Shown piece by piece: positions 1 to 9,457 of a DNA stretch of 64,000 nucleotides. The DNA lies in contig NZ_CP109444.1 in assembly GCF_036227225.1 (NCBI RefSeq), forward strand, positions 2,585,501-2,649,500, read 5' to 3'. The notes below the pieces were generated by a model. It did not search any database and was not told the DNA's origin. It was given only the letters and a program-made list of their open reading frames with translations. The translations under genes were made by a program, and so were the position numbers. Every line of letters begins with the position of its first letter. Position 1 is the first letter of the stretch. This DNA is from Streptomyces sp. NBC_01478 (lineage in GTDB: Bacteria > Actinomycetota > Actinomycetes > Streptomycetales > Streptomycetaceae).

Positions 1-34
1 GGTGGTGCGGGCGGCCTTTTTGGGTTTTGGGCGG

Positions 35-2695
35 ATGCGGGGGGATGCCGTGGCGGTGCAAGAGCTGGATCTTGATGAGTTGGTGCGGGCGTCTTTGGTG
101 GCTATCCGTTGGGAGGGGGACGGTCTGCCCAGGGGCAGCGGATTCTTCGTGGCGCCCGGCCTCGTACTGACAGCCAGCCACGTGATCCCGGCTCCCTCCG
201 AGGGGTCCGCCGAGATCCGTTTCCCCGGCGGTGTCTCACGCGCGGAGGTCGTGTGGTCGCTCCCGCTCGACGTGGGGAGCGGTCTCGACATGGCCCTCGT
301 TCGGCTCACCGAACCCCTGGAACACGCATGCGTGCGCCTCTCCGACCGTCGACTGGAGCCCGGCGACCGCTTGTGGGCCTATGGCTTCGTCGCGGGAAAG
401 AGTCCCCACTCGACGGAAATATGGAACAGCACATTCAACTACCAGGGTCGTCAAGGCCTGTCGTGGCGCCTGGCGGGCGACCGCCTCCCCAGGGGAATGA
501 GTGGCGGGCCCGTCGTCGATCCCGTGGGTGCCGGAGCGTGCGCCATTGTGACCGGCATGAGGCGGGGCGAGTCGGACGGGCTCGCCATCCCCTTGTCCGC
601 CCTCCAGGAAACAAGAGATCCCGCAGACGCCGAACGCCTACGCGAGTTGTGGACCCTGCACGACGAATACCACCTACGCCGCCAACGCGGCCCCGCCGCC
701 CCGTCATACGCCGAACTACGGCGTGCGCGGACCTGGGCCCCCGCCCCCGACGGCACCCGCTCCCTCGCCGGTCTCGGCAGTGACCGCCCCAGCGTCGTCG
801 ATCTCCTCGGCAACGAGGGTCACGTAGACATGCTCGCCACCCTCTCCGTGGCGCTCGACACCGACCCCCCGCTCGCCATCGCCCTGTTGGGCGAGTGGGG
901 CGTCGGCAAGTCGAGCACGATGGACCAGATGCATGCGCAGGTCGCCGGTCTCACCGAACGCGCCCGCAGGCAGCCGGAGTTGAGATCGGCGTTCGCGGTG
1001 AATGTCCGTCAGGTGCGGTTCAACGCCTGGCACTACGCCGAGGAGCATCTGTGGACGGGGCTGGTCGACCACCTGTTCAGGGAGCTGGCCCGTGACCCCG
1101 CAGCGGAGGAACTGCCGGGCGCCGAGGCCGAGTTGCCCAGAGATCGGCGCAAGCGGCTGAAGTCGGCGCTCGACCGGGCCACGGCCGAGGCCGACCGGCT
1201 CCGTGCGGTCAAGGATCTCGCGGAACAGGACGCCCCCACAGGCCGGTTGAGCGGACTCGGCTCGCCCCGGCGGATCCTGCGGGTGCTGCGCGCCGAGGCG
1301 GTGACGGTGGCGAAGTCCCTGTGGACCAACAGGGGGATCCTGGCCGCACGGGTCGCCGTCCTCGCCGTATCCCTGGCGCTGTGGCAGTGGGCGGGGAACC
1401 GGCTGTCGGCTCTACTGCCCCTCGCCCTGGGGCTGGGCGCGTCGGTGAAACCCCTGTGGCAGCGGGCAGTCGGGCTGCACAAGAAGGTGCGCGCGGTCGG
1501 TCAGGGCGCGGACGAGCGGCTCGACAAGGATCTGCGTGAGGCCGGTGAACAGGTTGCCGCGCTGACGGATCAACTCGTGCAGGTGGACGCGGCGTTCAGG
1601 TTCTCGGCGCTGTTGAAGGAGCGTGCGGACCACGGCGCCGCGTATGTGCCGTACCGCAGTCTGCTCAGTCAGGTCCGCCGCGATCTGGAGCAGATGCAGA
1701 AGGATCTCGGCGAGGCGCACCAGGAGTTCCGGCAGCGGGTGGGCGACCTCTCGGCGTCCGCCGCGATCCCGCCGTTGCAGCGGATCATCCTCTACATCGA
1801 CGACCTGGACCGCTGTCCGCCGGAGCGGGTGGTCGAGGTGCTGGCCGCGGTGCATCTCATGCTCGCCCTCGAACTGTTCGTCGTGGTCGTCGCGGTGGAC
1901 GCCCGCTGGCTGCTCTCGGCGCTGAAGACGCACTACCGGGAGCTGTTCGGCCCGCCGATCCCGGCGCCGGACGGAGTCGGCCCGGCGATGGACAGTGTCG
2001 GACCGCCGCTGGACTACCTCGACAAGATCTTCCAGATTCCGTTCGTGGTGTCCCGGCCCTCGCCCGGTGCCACCTCGCGCTATCTGCGTTCGCTCCTCGG
2101 CCCGCCGTGGCGCGGGGAGGGCGCGGACGTGACCGCCCACGCGGAGACCGCCGAGGGCACCGGTACCGCGAGCGGTGCGGACGGGGTGGCCTCGGGTACC
2201 CGGCGGCCGTCCGTCGCCGTGCCCGAGGTGCGGGATCTGCGGCCGGACACACTCCAACTGCGCGCGGACGAGATCGCGTTCATGGCGTCGCTCGCCTCCC
2301 TGGTGCCCACACCGCGAGCGGCGAAGAAGCTGGTCAACCTCTACCGGCTCACCCGGATCGGTGTCTCCGCCGCGGACGTCGACGCCTTCCTCGACGGGGA
2401 CTTCAAGGCCGTCCAGCTTCTGTTGGCCGTGGTGGTCGGCTTCCCCGGGGCGGCACGGACGGTCCTCACGGCGCTCACCGAGGCCCCGCCCGAGCAGGAC
2501 GTCCGAGAAGTGCTGCGCACGGCCGCCGAGAACGCGCCGGAACCCGACGTCAAGCAGAGCTGTCTGGGCATCGTGGCCGGATTCGACGAGCTCGCGCGCC
2601 GCGAGACCCCGCCGCCGACGGCGGAACTCTACGCACGCTGGTGCCCCGTGATCGCCCGCTTCAGCTTCCACACGGGCGACTGGATCAACCGCTGA
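35..2695 (+). CDS. Trypsin-like protease fused to KAP-family P-loop NTPase
   Basis: Two-part protein of about 886 aa. The N-terminal 190 residues form a trypsin/HtrA-like serine protease with a complete triad: His49 in LTASHVI, Asp85 in LDMALV and Ser156 in GMSGGPVV. A KAP-type NTPase follows, with Walker A GEWGVGKSST near residues 286-295 and Walker B IILYIDDLDR near 584-593. Two hydrophobic segments near 430-475 lie between the Walker motifs, as is usual for KAP ATPases, so the NTPase is probably anchored in the membrane. The C-terminus has the TPRAAKKLVNLYRL segment typical of the family. The frame is open to the window edge, so the start is unsure; GTG at 50 or 56 are alternatives. The 3' end overlaps the convergent MFS gene by 11 bp. 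KAP proteins and protease-NTPase fusions are known from conflict and defence contexts; the role here is inferred. Confidence 0.85.
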   Translation: MRGDAVAVQELDLDELVRASLVAIRWEGDGLPRGSGFFVAPGLVLTASHVIPAPSEGSAEIRFPGGVSRAEVVWSLPLDVGSGLDMALVRLTEPLEHACVRLSDRRLEPGDRLWAYGFVAGKSPHSTEIWNSTFNYQGRQGLSWRLAGDRLPRGMSGGPVVDPVGAGACAIVTGMRRGESDGLAIPLSALQETRDPADAERLRELWTLHDEYHLRRQRGPAAPSYAELRRARTWAPAPDGTRSLAGLGSDRPSVVDLLGNEGHVDMLATLSVALDTDPPLAIALLGEWGVGKSSTMDQMHAQVAGLTERARRQPELRSAFAVNVRQVRFNAWHYAEEHLWTGLVDHLFRELARDPAAEELPGAEAELPRDRRKRLKSALDRATAEADRLRAVKDLAEQDAPTGRLSGLGSPRRILRVLRAEAVTVAKSLWTNRGILAARVAVLAVSLALWQWAGNRLSALLPLALGLGASVKPLWQRAVGLHKKVRAVGQGADERLDKDLREAGEQVAALTDQLVQVDAAFRFSALLKERADHGAAYVPYRSLLSQVRRDLEQMQKDLGEAHQEFRQRVGDLSASAAIPPLQRIILYIDDLDRCPPERVVEVLAAVHLMLALELFVVVVAVDARWLLSALKTHYRELFGPPIPAPDGVGPAMDSVGPPLDYLDKIFQIPFVVSRPSPGATSRYLRSLLGPPWRGEGADVTAHAETAEGTGTASGADGVASGTRRPSVAVPEVRDLRPDTLQLRADEIAFMASLASLVPTPRAAKKLVNLYRLTRIGVSAADVDAFLDGDFKAVQLLLAVVVGFPGAARTVLTALTEAPPEQDVREVLRTAAENAPEPDVKQSCLGIVAGFDELARRETPPPTAELYARWCPVIARFSFHTGDWINR

Positions 2696-4211
2696 CGTCC
2701 TCCAGCCGCTGCCCCCGGAGCATGAACCATGCCGCAACCGCCGTTGCCAGCAGGACCGTTGCGCCGACCGCCGACGCGACGCTCAGACCGCTGACGAAGG
2801 CCTCTCGCGCCGAGGCCAGCATGTCCTGGGCCGCCTGCGACGGCATAGTGCCCGCCGCTTCCACCGCGCCGCCCAGTGACTCGTGCGCCCCGCTCGGGGT
2901 GCCCGCCGGAGCCGCGAAGCCCCGGTAGACGCCCGTCACGATGGAGCCGAGTACGGCGATCCCGAGGGCCGCGCCGAGTTCGTACGCCGTCTCCGAGACC
3001 GCCGATGCCCCGCCCGCCTGTTCCTTCGGTACGGAGGAGAGGATGACGTCGGCTGTCACCGTGAAGGAGAAGCCCGCGCCGATGCCGACCACCAGGAGCG
3101 CGGCACCGAGGATCGGGTAGCCGGTCGACTGGCCGAGGGTCGTCAGTACGGCGAGGGCCAGGCCGACCGCCGCGAGGCCGCCCGCCACCACCGCGCGGAC
3201 CGAGAAACGGCGGGCCGTCCTTCCCGCTATCAGCCCGGCCGCCACCGCGCCCACGGCGGCGGGGATTTCGGCCAGGCCCGCCTCGAACGGGCCCCTGCCC
3301 TGGACGAGTTGCAGGTACTGGGAGAGGAAGAACACCAGGCCGGACAGGCCGAGGATGGTCAGCAGGTCGGCGAGGACTGCCGCGCTGAAGCCGCGGTCGC
3401 GGAACAGGCGCATGTCCAACAGGGGTGCAGGGAGCGTGAGTTGGCGACGGACGAACCAGTACAGGGCCGCCGCGCCCAGCACGCCCACCGCGAGTGAAGG
3501 CAGCTCGAAGCCGTGGGTCGCGGCCTCCTTGACGGCGTAGACGACACCGATCACACCCACCAGGGACAGCGCGACGCTGATCATGTCCCACGGCCCGGGG
3601 TCGGGGTTCTTCGACTCCGGGAGCATCTTGATGCCGACCAGGACGAGGACCGCCATCACGGGCAGGTTGATGAGGAAGACCGAGCCCCACCAGAAGTGTT
3701 CGAGGAGGAAGCCGCCCGCGACCGGGCCGACCGCCGTGCCGGCGGAGGCTGTCGCACCCCAGATGCCTACGGCGAGGCTGCGTTCGCGCGGGTCGTGGAA
3801 GAGGTTGCGGATCAGGGCGAGGGTGGCGGGCATCAGGGTCGCGCCCGCGACACCGAGGAGCGCCCGCGCCAGGATCATCAACTCCGGTGTCGTGGCATAG
3901 GCGTTGAGGATCGAGATCGCGCCGAAGGCGGTCGCTCCGATCAGCAGGATGCGCTTACGGCCGATGCGGTCACCGAGGCTGCCCATCGACACGAGCAGGC
4001 CCGCGATGACGAAGGAGTAGACGTCGCCGATCCAGAGGAGCTGGGTGCCGGACGGCTTCAAGTCCTCGCTGATGTACGGGGTTGCCAGACCGAGGACCGT
4101 CGCGTCCACGGCCACCAGCAGCACGGCGAGCACGAGCACGGAGAGCGCGAGCCAACGGCCCGGGCGCTTCTCCGTCTCCGTCGCGATCACCGGCTGCAGG
4201 GTGCTGGTCAT
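2685..4211 (-). CDS. MFS drug exporter, DHA2 (14-TM) family
   Basis: About 508 aa with some 14 hydrophobic segments, resembling EmrB/QacA-type proton-driven multidrug exporters of the cytoplasmic membrane. The family motif A is visible as GSLGDRIGRKRILL after TM2, and TM1 carries the acidic residue of the DHA2 group (VAVDATVLGLATP). The start ATG at 4211 lies in an ATGA overlap with the stop of the upstream TetR gene, so the two are one operon. The substrate cannot be read from sequence. The tail end overlaps the convergent protease-NTPase gene by 11 bp. Confidence 0.9.
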   Translation of the reverse strand: MTSTLQPVIATETEKRPGRWLALSVLVLAVLLVAVDATVLGLATPYISEDLKPSGTQLLWIGDVYSFVIAGLLVSMGSLGDRIGRKRILLIGATAFGAISILNAYATTPELMILARALLGVAGATLMPATLALIRNLFHDPRERSLAVGIWGATASAGTAVGPVAGGFLLEHFWWGSVFLINLPVMAVLVLVGIKMLPESKNPDPGPWDMISVALSLVGVIGVVYAVKEAATHGFELPSLAVGVLGAAALYWFVRRQLTLPAPLLDMRLFRDRGFSAAVLADLLTILGLSGLVFFLSQYLQLVQGRGPFEAGLAEIPAAVGAVAAGLIAGRTARRFSVRAVVAGGLAAVGLALAVLTTLGQSTGYPILGAALLVVGIGAGFSFTVTADVILSSVPKEQAGGASAVSETAYELGAALGIAVLGSIVTGVYRGFAAPAGTPSGAHESLGGAVEAAGTMPSQAAQDMLASAREAFVSGLSVASAVGATVLLATAVAAWFMLRGQRLEDVSG

Positions 4212-4804
4212 GATTCCTCTCTCCGTGTTTCGTGCCTTGGTGATGTGTCGCTTCGTGGTTCGTCTTTTCGCAGTGCTCCGCCCAGCAGCAGCTCGACGAT
4301 CATGTGCGTGAAGTCGTTGGCGGCGACCCTGCCCTCCTGGACCGCCCAGGCGCCGGAGGCCAGCAGGCCGTACAGGGCCTCGGTGAGCCAGGCCGGGGTG
4401 AGGTCGATGCGGAACTCGCCGCCGGACTGGCCGCGTCGGAAGAGGTCCGCGATCCGCTGGTCGATCCTGTTCCAGCCCGCGTTCTGCTGCTCGCCCTCGA
4501 AGAGCTGGTTCTCGCTGTAGAGGAAGGCGAGCAGTCCGGCCGCGGGCTCGATCGCCCGCACCAGCCGCCGTACGGCGTCGGCGGCCGGACCCTCGTCCAG
4601 CCTGGCCGCCTCCAGCGCGGACTCGCACTCGGCGATGCCCAGCGCCTCCAGCGCGCGGACCAGCGCGTCGCGCCCGGCGAACTGACGGTGCAGGGTGGCC
4701 CGGCTGATTCCGGCCGCCTTGGCGACCTCGTCCATGGTGGACGTGGATTTCCGGGTGAGCAGGGCGGCTGCGCTGCGGAGCACGTGGTCACGGTCGACGG
4801 CCAT
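4208..4804 (-). CDS. TetR-family transcriptional repressor
   Basis: About 198 aa. The N-terminus has the TetR helix-turn-helix (TMDEVAKAAGISRATLHRQFAGRDAL) and the rest is an alpha-helical ligand domain. Longer starts exist at 4822 and 4831, but the latter would lie inside the operator palindrome, so MAVDRDHVL at 4804 is preferred. The gene overlaps the start of the MFS exporter by 4 bp and probably represses itself and the exporter until an exported compound binds. Confidence 0.88.
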   Translation of the reverse strand: MAVDRDHVLRSAAALLTRKSTSTMDEVAKAAGISRATLHRQFAGRDALVRALEALGIAECESALEAARLDEGPAADAVRRLVRAIEPAAGLLAFLYSENQLFEGEQQNAGWNRIDQRIADLFRRGQSGGEFRIDLTPAWLTEALYGLLASGAWAVQEGRVAANDFTHMIVELLLGGALRKDEPRSDTSPRHETRREES

Positions 4805-4822
4805 GAGACAACGGTAACCCAT

Positions 4823-4842
4823 GTGAGACACATTTGTCTCAC
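4823..4842. promoter_or_regulatory. Operator palindrome of the TetR/MFS operon
   Basis: GTGAGACA-CATT-TGTCTCAC is a perfect 8+4+8 inverted repeat 18 bp upstream of the chosen TetR start. Size, symmetry and position match a TetR dimer site, so autoregulation is inferred. Confidence 0.75.
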
Positions 4843-4886
4843 CACGGGCATGCGTGACTCATGGCTCGGGTCGGATCAGGTGATCG

Positions 4887-5858
4887 TCAGTGCCAGGGCA
4901 GTGCGCCCCGCCGCTCCCAGTACGTGTGCGGCTCCTCGGCCAGCGCGTCGAGACGGGCGAGCTGGTTCTCGTCCAGGTCCGCGACCGCCGCGTGCAGGTT
5001 GGAGACGAGCTGTCCCACGGTCGCCGCGCCGGAGAGGACCACGCCTGCCCACGGGCGGCGCAGGATCAGGGCCAGGGCGATCGCGTCCGTACCGAGCGAC
5101 GTTTCCTCGGCTACGGCCTTCAGGGCGTCCGGTGCGTACGGCTCCGCCAGCCGGCCGTTGGCCATGCCCTCCTTGACGATCACCGTGAGTCCGGCGTCGT
5201 GGGCCTCGGCGAGGGCCGGTCCTGCGGAGGTCTCCAGGGCGTTGTACGTCGACTGGACGGTACGGAAGAGGGGCTCGCCGTCCACTGTCACGGTGAGCGC
5301 GGCCCTGATCGCGTCGGCCTGTGCGGGGCCGCTGGTGGAGAAGCCGACGGTCACGCCCGTCGCCGCCAACTCGGCCAGTTTCGCGTGGAGTTCCTTGTCG
5401 GTGAGGGCCGGGCTTTCGGGGGTCACCGAGTGGATCTGGTAGAGGTCGAGCCTGTCGCCGAGCAGTTCGGCGGTTTCGCGGCGCTGGCGGTCGTAGGTCT
5501 GGGCGCTGTGGTCCTTGACCTCGTGCTTCTCGGCGTCGGTGGTCCAGTCGGCGGTGTAGGTGTAGCCCCACTTGCTGCCGATGACCACGTCGTCGATACC
5601 GGTGCGGGTGGTGAGCCAGTCGGCGAGGAACTCCTCCGAGCGGCCGTAGGAGCGGGCTGCGTCGAAGTAGCGGACGCCTTGTGCGTAGGCGGCGTCGAGG
5701 AGTTCGTGGGTGCGGGTGCGGAGCGTTTCTACGGTGCGGGTCTCTCCGAGGTCTTTTTCTCGGCCGAGGTTGATGTAGCCGGGGCGGCCCACTGCGGCGA
5801 GGCCGAGTCCGAGGTGGCTGGTGGGGGTTGTTGCTGTTGCCAGTCGGGCGAAGGGCAT
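4887..5858 (-). CDS. Aldo/keto reductase
   Basis: About 323 aa with the TIM-barrel pattern of NAD(P)H-dependent aldo/keto reductases: Asp/Tyr in RYFDAARSYGRSEEFL, Lys in VIGSKWGY, and the IHSVTPES segment where many relatives have the catalytic His. A C-terminal cofactor-binding part includes VVLSGAATVGQL. The start at 5858 has an upstream GGAG; the frame extends to 6008 but that stretch is intergenic-repeat-like. It stands alone between the TetR gene and argH. The substrate is unknown. Confidence 0.85.
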   Translation of the reverse strand: MPFARLATATTPTSHLGLGLAAVGRPGYINLGREKDLGETRTVETLRTRTHELLDAAYAQGVRYFDAARSYGRSEEFLADWLTTRTGIDDVVIGSKWGYTYTADWTTDAEKHEVKDHSAQTYDRQRRETAELLGDRLDLYQIHSVTPESPALTDKELHAKLAELAATGVTVGFSTSGPAQADAIRAALTVTVDGEPLFRTVQSTYNALETSAGPALAEAHDAGLTVIVKEGMANGRLAEPYAPDALKAVAEETSLGTDAIALALILRRPWAGVVLSGAATVGQLVSNLHAAVADLDENQLARLDALAEEPHTYWERRGALPWH

Positions 5859-5950
5859 CGCGGGCTCCGTTGGTCGACTGTGGTGCGGCTCTCGACCAAC
5901 GTAACCCGCGATGACCATCGCTTCAGAGCTCGGGTTCTTGCGGTTGTCTG

Positions 5951-6032
5951 GCGGGTGCGGGTGCGGGTGCGTTGTGGTTGCTCGCGCCCGCGCGGCGGAG
6001 CCGCACATCGATACAGCCCCGCGCCCCTAAAA
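5951..6032. repeat. Dispersed intergenic repeat, copy A1
   Basis: The copy begins with a GCGGGTGCGTTGTGG-like segment and continues into CGCGCCCGCGCGGCGGAG and a CATCGATACAGCCCCGCGCC block. Related copies lie at 9408-9457 and 59276-59352, and a variant with another second half lies at 57038-57092 and 60546-60608. It sits between argH and the aldo/keto reductase gene. Confidence 0.7.
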
Positions 6033-6036
6033 GCTC

Positions 6037-7476
<1,440 letters not shown>

Positions 7477-7538
7477 TCAAAGGCCGTGGATGGGCGTCGT
7501 CGTGCTGTGGTGCCCCTGCATTGTCGTGCATTGCCTCG

Positions 7539-7578
7539 CCTGCATGATTATGCAGAGCTCTGCATGATTCGTCAATTT
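7539..7578 (-). promoter_or_regulatory. Tandem ARG boxes upstream of argH
   Basis: Two half-symmetric copies, TGCATGATTATGCA (7541-7554) and TGCATGATTCGTCA (7561-7574), are spaced 20 bp apart, one DNA-turn multiple as expected for ArgR hexamers. They lie about 75-110 bp upstream of argH and should mediate arginine-dependent repression. Confidence 0.75.
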
Positions 7579-7692
7579 GAAAAGACCTTGAACATCAGCA
7601 ACCGCTTTCCCGTACCTCTCGCCGAACGCAGGCGCCGCGTTTCCCCCCACGAGTCACCCCCAGTTCACCCCTGACCCGAGTGAGGCATTCGC

Positions 7693-8553
7693 ATGTCCAG
7701 GGCTCTCCCCAAGTACAACAAGCGTCGCGTCGTGTTCATCGGCGGTGCCGCCGCCGTGGCGCTCACCGGTGCTGTCATCGCCGGTACCGCTCTTGCCGGG
7801 ACGCCGGACAAGAGCAGCACCGCGCAGAGCGCCCGGACGTTGTCCGACCCCGGGACGATCTCCTGCCCGGACGTGAAGTCGCAGCTCCCGGCCGTCCCCG
7901 CTTCCGCGCAGGCCGAGGTCGACCGCAACCTCGCCCTCCTCGACACCCAGATCGCCGAGGCCAACAAGCGACTCGTCGACACCGTCGGACAGGGCGGCGC
8001 CAACTTCGTCCAGAACGCCATCCTCGGCCCGCTGAAGGACAAGCGCGTCTCCACCATCGACCGCATCGCCATCTCCATCGGCCGCCAAGGTACGAAGCCC
8101 ACCGGTCTCGACTCCCTGGCCACCTGCGCCCTCAACGCGGCCGGCGCGACGGGTTCCACCGGTGCGACGGACGACACCGCGACCGCGGCCCCGAGCGCCA
8201 CGGCTGCCGCCACGGAGGCGGCCGGGGGCACGGAGGACACCGGTGACGCGTCGAGTGCGGTCGGGACGATCTCCTGCCCGGACGTGAAGTCGCAGCTCCC
8301 GGCCGTCCCCGCTTCCGCGCAGGCCGAGGTCGACCGCAACCTCGCCCTCCTCGACACCCAGATCGCCGAAGCCAACAAGCGACTCGTCGACACCGTCGGA
8401 CAGGGCGGCGCCAACTTCGTCCAGAACGCCATCCTCGGCCCGCTGAAGGACAAGCGCGTCTCCACCATCGACCGCATCGCCATCTCCATCGGGCGACAGG
8501 GCACCAAGCCCACCGGTCTCGACTCCCTGGCCGCCTGCACGCTCACCAAGTGA
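7693..8553 (+). CDS. Secreted protein with two near-identical repeat domains
   Basis: 286 aa. An N-terminal signal or anchor segment (RRVVFIGGAAAVALTGAVIAG) is followed by two copies of an about 89-residue domain, beginning GTISCPDVKSQLP and ending GLDSLA(T/A)C. They are joined by a Thr/Ala/Gly-rich linker of about 45 residues. Each domain has two Cys, near its start and end, which could form a disulfide. The copies differ at only about seven nucleotides over some 270. I do not recognise the domain; single-copy secreted relatives seem likely in other streptomycetes. A strong terminator follows at 8566-8605. Confidence 0.85.
   Translation: MSRALPKYNKRRVVFIGGAAAVALTGAVIAGTALAGTPDKSSTAQSARTLSDPGTISCPDVKSQLPAVPASAQAEVDRNLALLDTQIAEANKRLVDTVGQGGANFVQNAILGPLKDKRVSTIDRIAISIGRQGTKPTGLDSLATCALNAAGATGSTGATDDTATAAPSATAAATEAAGGTEDTGDASSAVGTISCPDVKSQLPAVPASAQAEVDRNLALLDTQIAEANKRLVDTVGQGGANFVQNAILGPLKDKRVSTIDRIAISIGRQGTKPTGLDSLAACTLTK
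7852..8128 (+). repeat. Internal gene duplication, copy 1
   Basis: First copy of a 277-bp in-frame direct repeat, offset exactly 411 bp (137 codons) from the second copy at 8263-8539. The few differences cluster near the 3' end. Such identity points to recent duplication or ongoing gene conversion. Confidence 0.9.
8263..8539 (+). repeat. Internal gene duplication, copy 2
   Basis: Second copy of the 277-bp repeat. It ends the coding region, with only the last few residues (TLTK) differing from the first domain's exit. Confidence 0.9.
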
Positions 8554-8565
8554 CGTGACAGGCAG

Positions 8566-8605
8566 CCGTGGCCGCCCCGATGAACGCCGGCCGGGGCGGC
8601 CACGG
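8566..8605. terminator. Hairpin terminator after the duplicated secreted protein
   Basis: CCGTGGCCGCCCCG and CGGGGCGGCCACGG form a perfect 14-bp stem around a 12-nt loop, 12 bp after the stop codon. There is no T-tract, as is common in Streptomyces. Confidence 0.7.
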
Positions 8606-8682
8606 TGATGTCCGGAGCGGGGCGTTGCCTGTTCGGCCCATATGAGGTGCCGTCAGCGTGTGCGCGCTCTAGCGTCTGAGCC

Positions 8683-9405
8683 ATGCGTCCCGGTGCCCTC
8701 GCCCTTGTGTCCGCGTCCCTTCTTCTGCTGCTCGGTGCGGGAGCGGTGCCCTCGCTCGCCGTGGAGTCTCCGTCGCCCTCGTCACCCTCGTCGCTCGCGG
8801 ATACCGGGGGTGGCGGTCAGTTGATCCTCGCCGAGGCACCACGGGCCAACTCCACGACGGGGACGCTCAGTTGGTGGGAGCGGCGATGGGACGGGAAGTG
8901 GGGGAAGGTCGGTTCCGCCGCGGCTCGGTTCGGGGCGAAGGGGCTCGTCGAAGGGCGGGCTCGTAAGCAGGGGTCCAACACGACTCCCACCGGGTTGTAC
9001 GACCTGCCGTATGCCTTCGGGATCAAAGCCGCGCCGAGTGGGACTCGCGTCAAGTACCGGCGGGTGAACGCGAGTTCTTGGTGGTGTGAGGACACTCGGT
9101 CTCGGGTCTACAACCGGTGGAGTGAGCCACTGGCTCGTGATTGTCGGGCGTCCGAGTCCGAGCGGTTGGTCTCTTATACGGCTCAGTATGCGTACGGGGT
9201 CGTCATTGGGTTCAACTACGCCAAGCCGGTGAAGGGGCGGGGGGCCGGGATCTTTTTGCATGTCAACGGGCGGGGGGCCACTGCCGGTTGTGTGTCTGTG
9301 CCGGTGGATGCGATGCGTCAGATTTTGCGGTGGGTTGATCCTGGGCGGGCGCCGCATATTGCTATCGGGACGGTGAGTGGGGTTACGTCGATCACTCGGT
9401 ACTGA
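8683..9405 (+). CDS. Secreted L,D-transpeptidase-like (YkuD) protein
   Basis: 240 aa with an N-terminal signal peptide (LALVSASLLLLLGAGAVPSLA). The C-terminal half carries the YkuD-type active-site pattern: His in IFLHVNGRG followed by ATAGCVSVP with the presumed catalytic Cys. Family members cross-link peptidoglycan or act as cell-wall amidating or hydrolysing relatives outside the membrane. This one belongs to a divergent actinobacterial group, so the exact reaction is inferred. Confidence 0.75.
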   Translation: MRPGALALVSASLLLLLGAGAVPSLAVESPSPSSPSSLADTGGGGQLILAEAPRANSTTGTLSWWERRWDGKWGKVGSAAARFGAKGLVEGRARKQGSNTTPTGLYDLPYAFGIKAAPSGTRVKYRRVNASSWWCEDTRSRVYNRWSEPLARDCRASESERLVSYTAQYAYGVVIGFNYAKPVKGRGAGIFLHVNGRGATAGCVSVPVDAMRQILRWVDPGRAPHIAIGTVSGVTSITRY

Positions 9406-9407
9406 TT

Positions 9408-9457
9408 CGCCGCGCCCACGCGGCGGAGCCGCACATCGATACAGCCCCGCGCACCTA
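9408..9457. repeat. Dispersed intergenic repeat, copy A2 (short)
   Basis: CGCGGCGGAGCCGCACATCG followed by the ATACAGCCCCGCGC block, nearly identical to part of copy A1. It lies between two convergent genes and supplies the stop codon of the sensor kinase gene at 9455. Confidence 0.7.

Noticed and set aside
4804..4831. Longer TetR start (MSHMGYRCL)
   Set aside because: The start codon would lie inside the perfect operator palindrome, leaving no room for a promoter-proximal leader.
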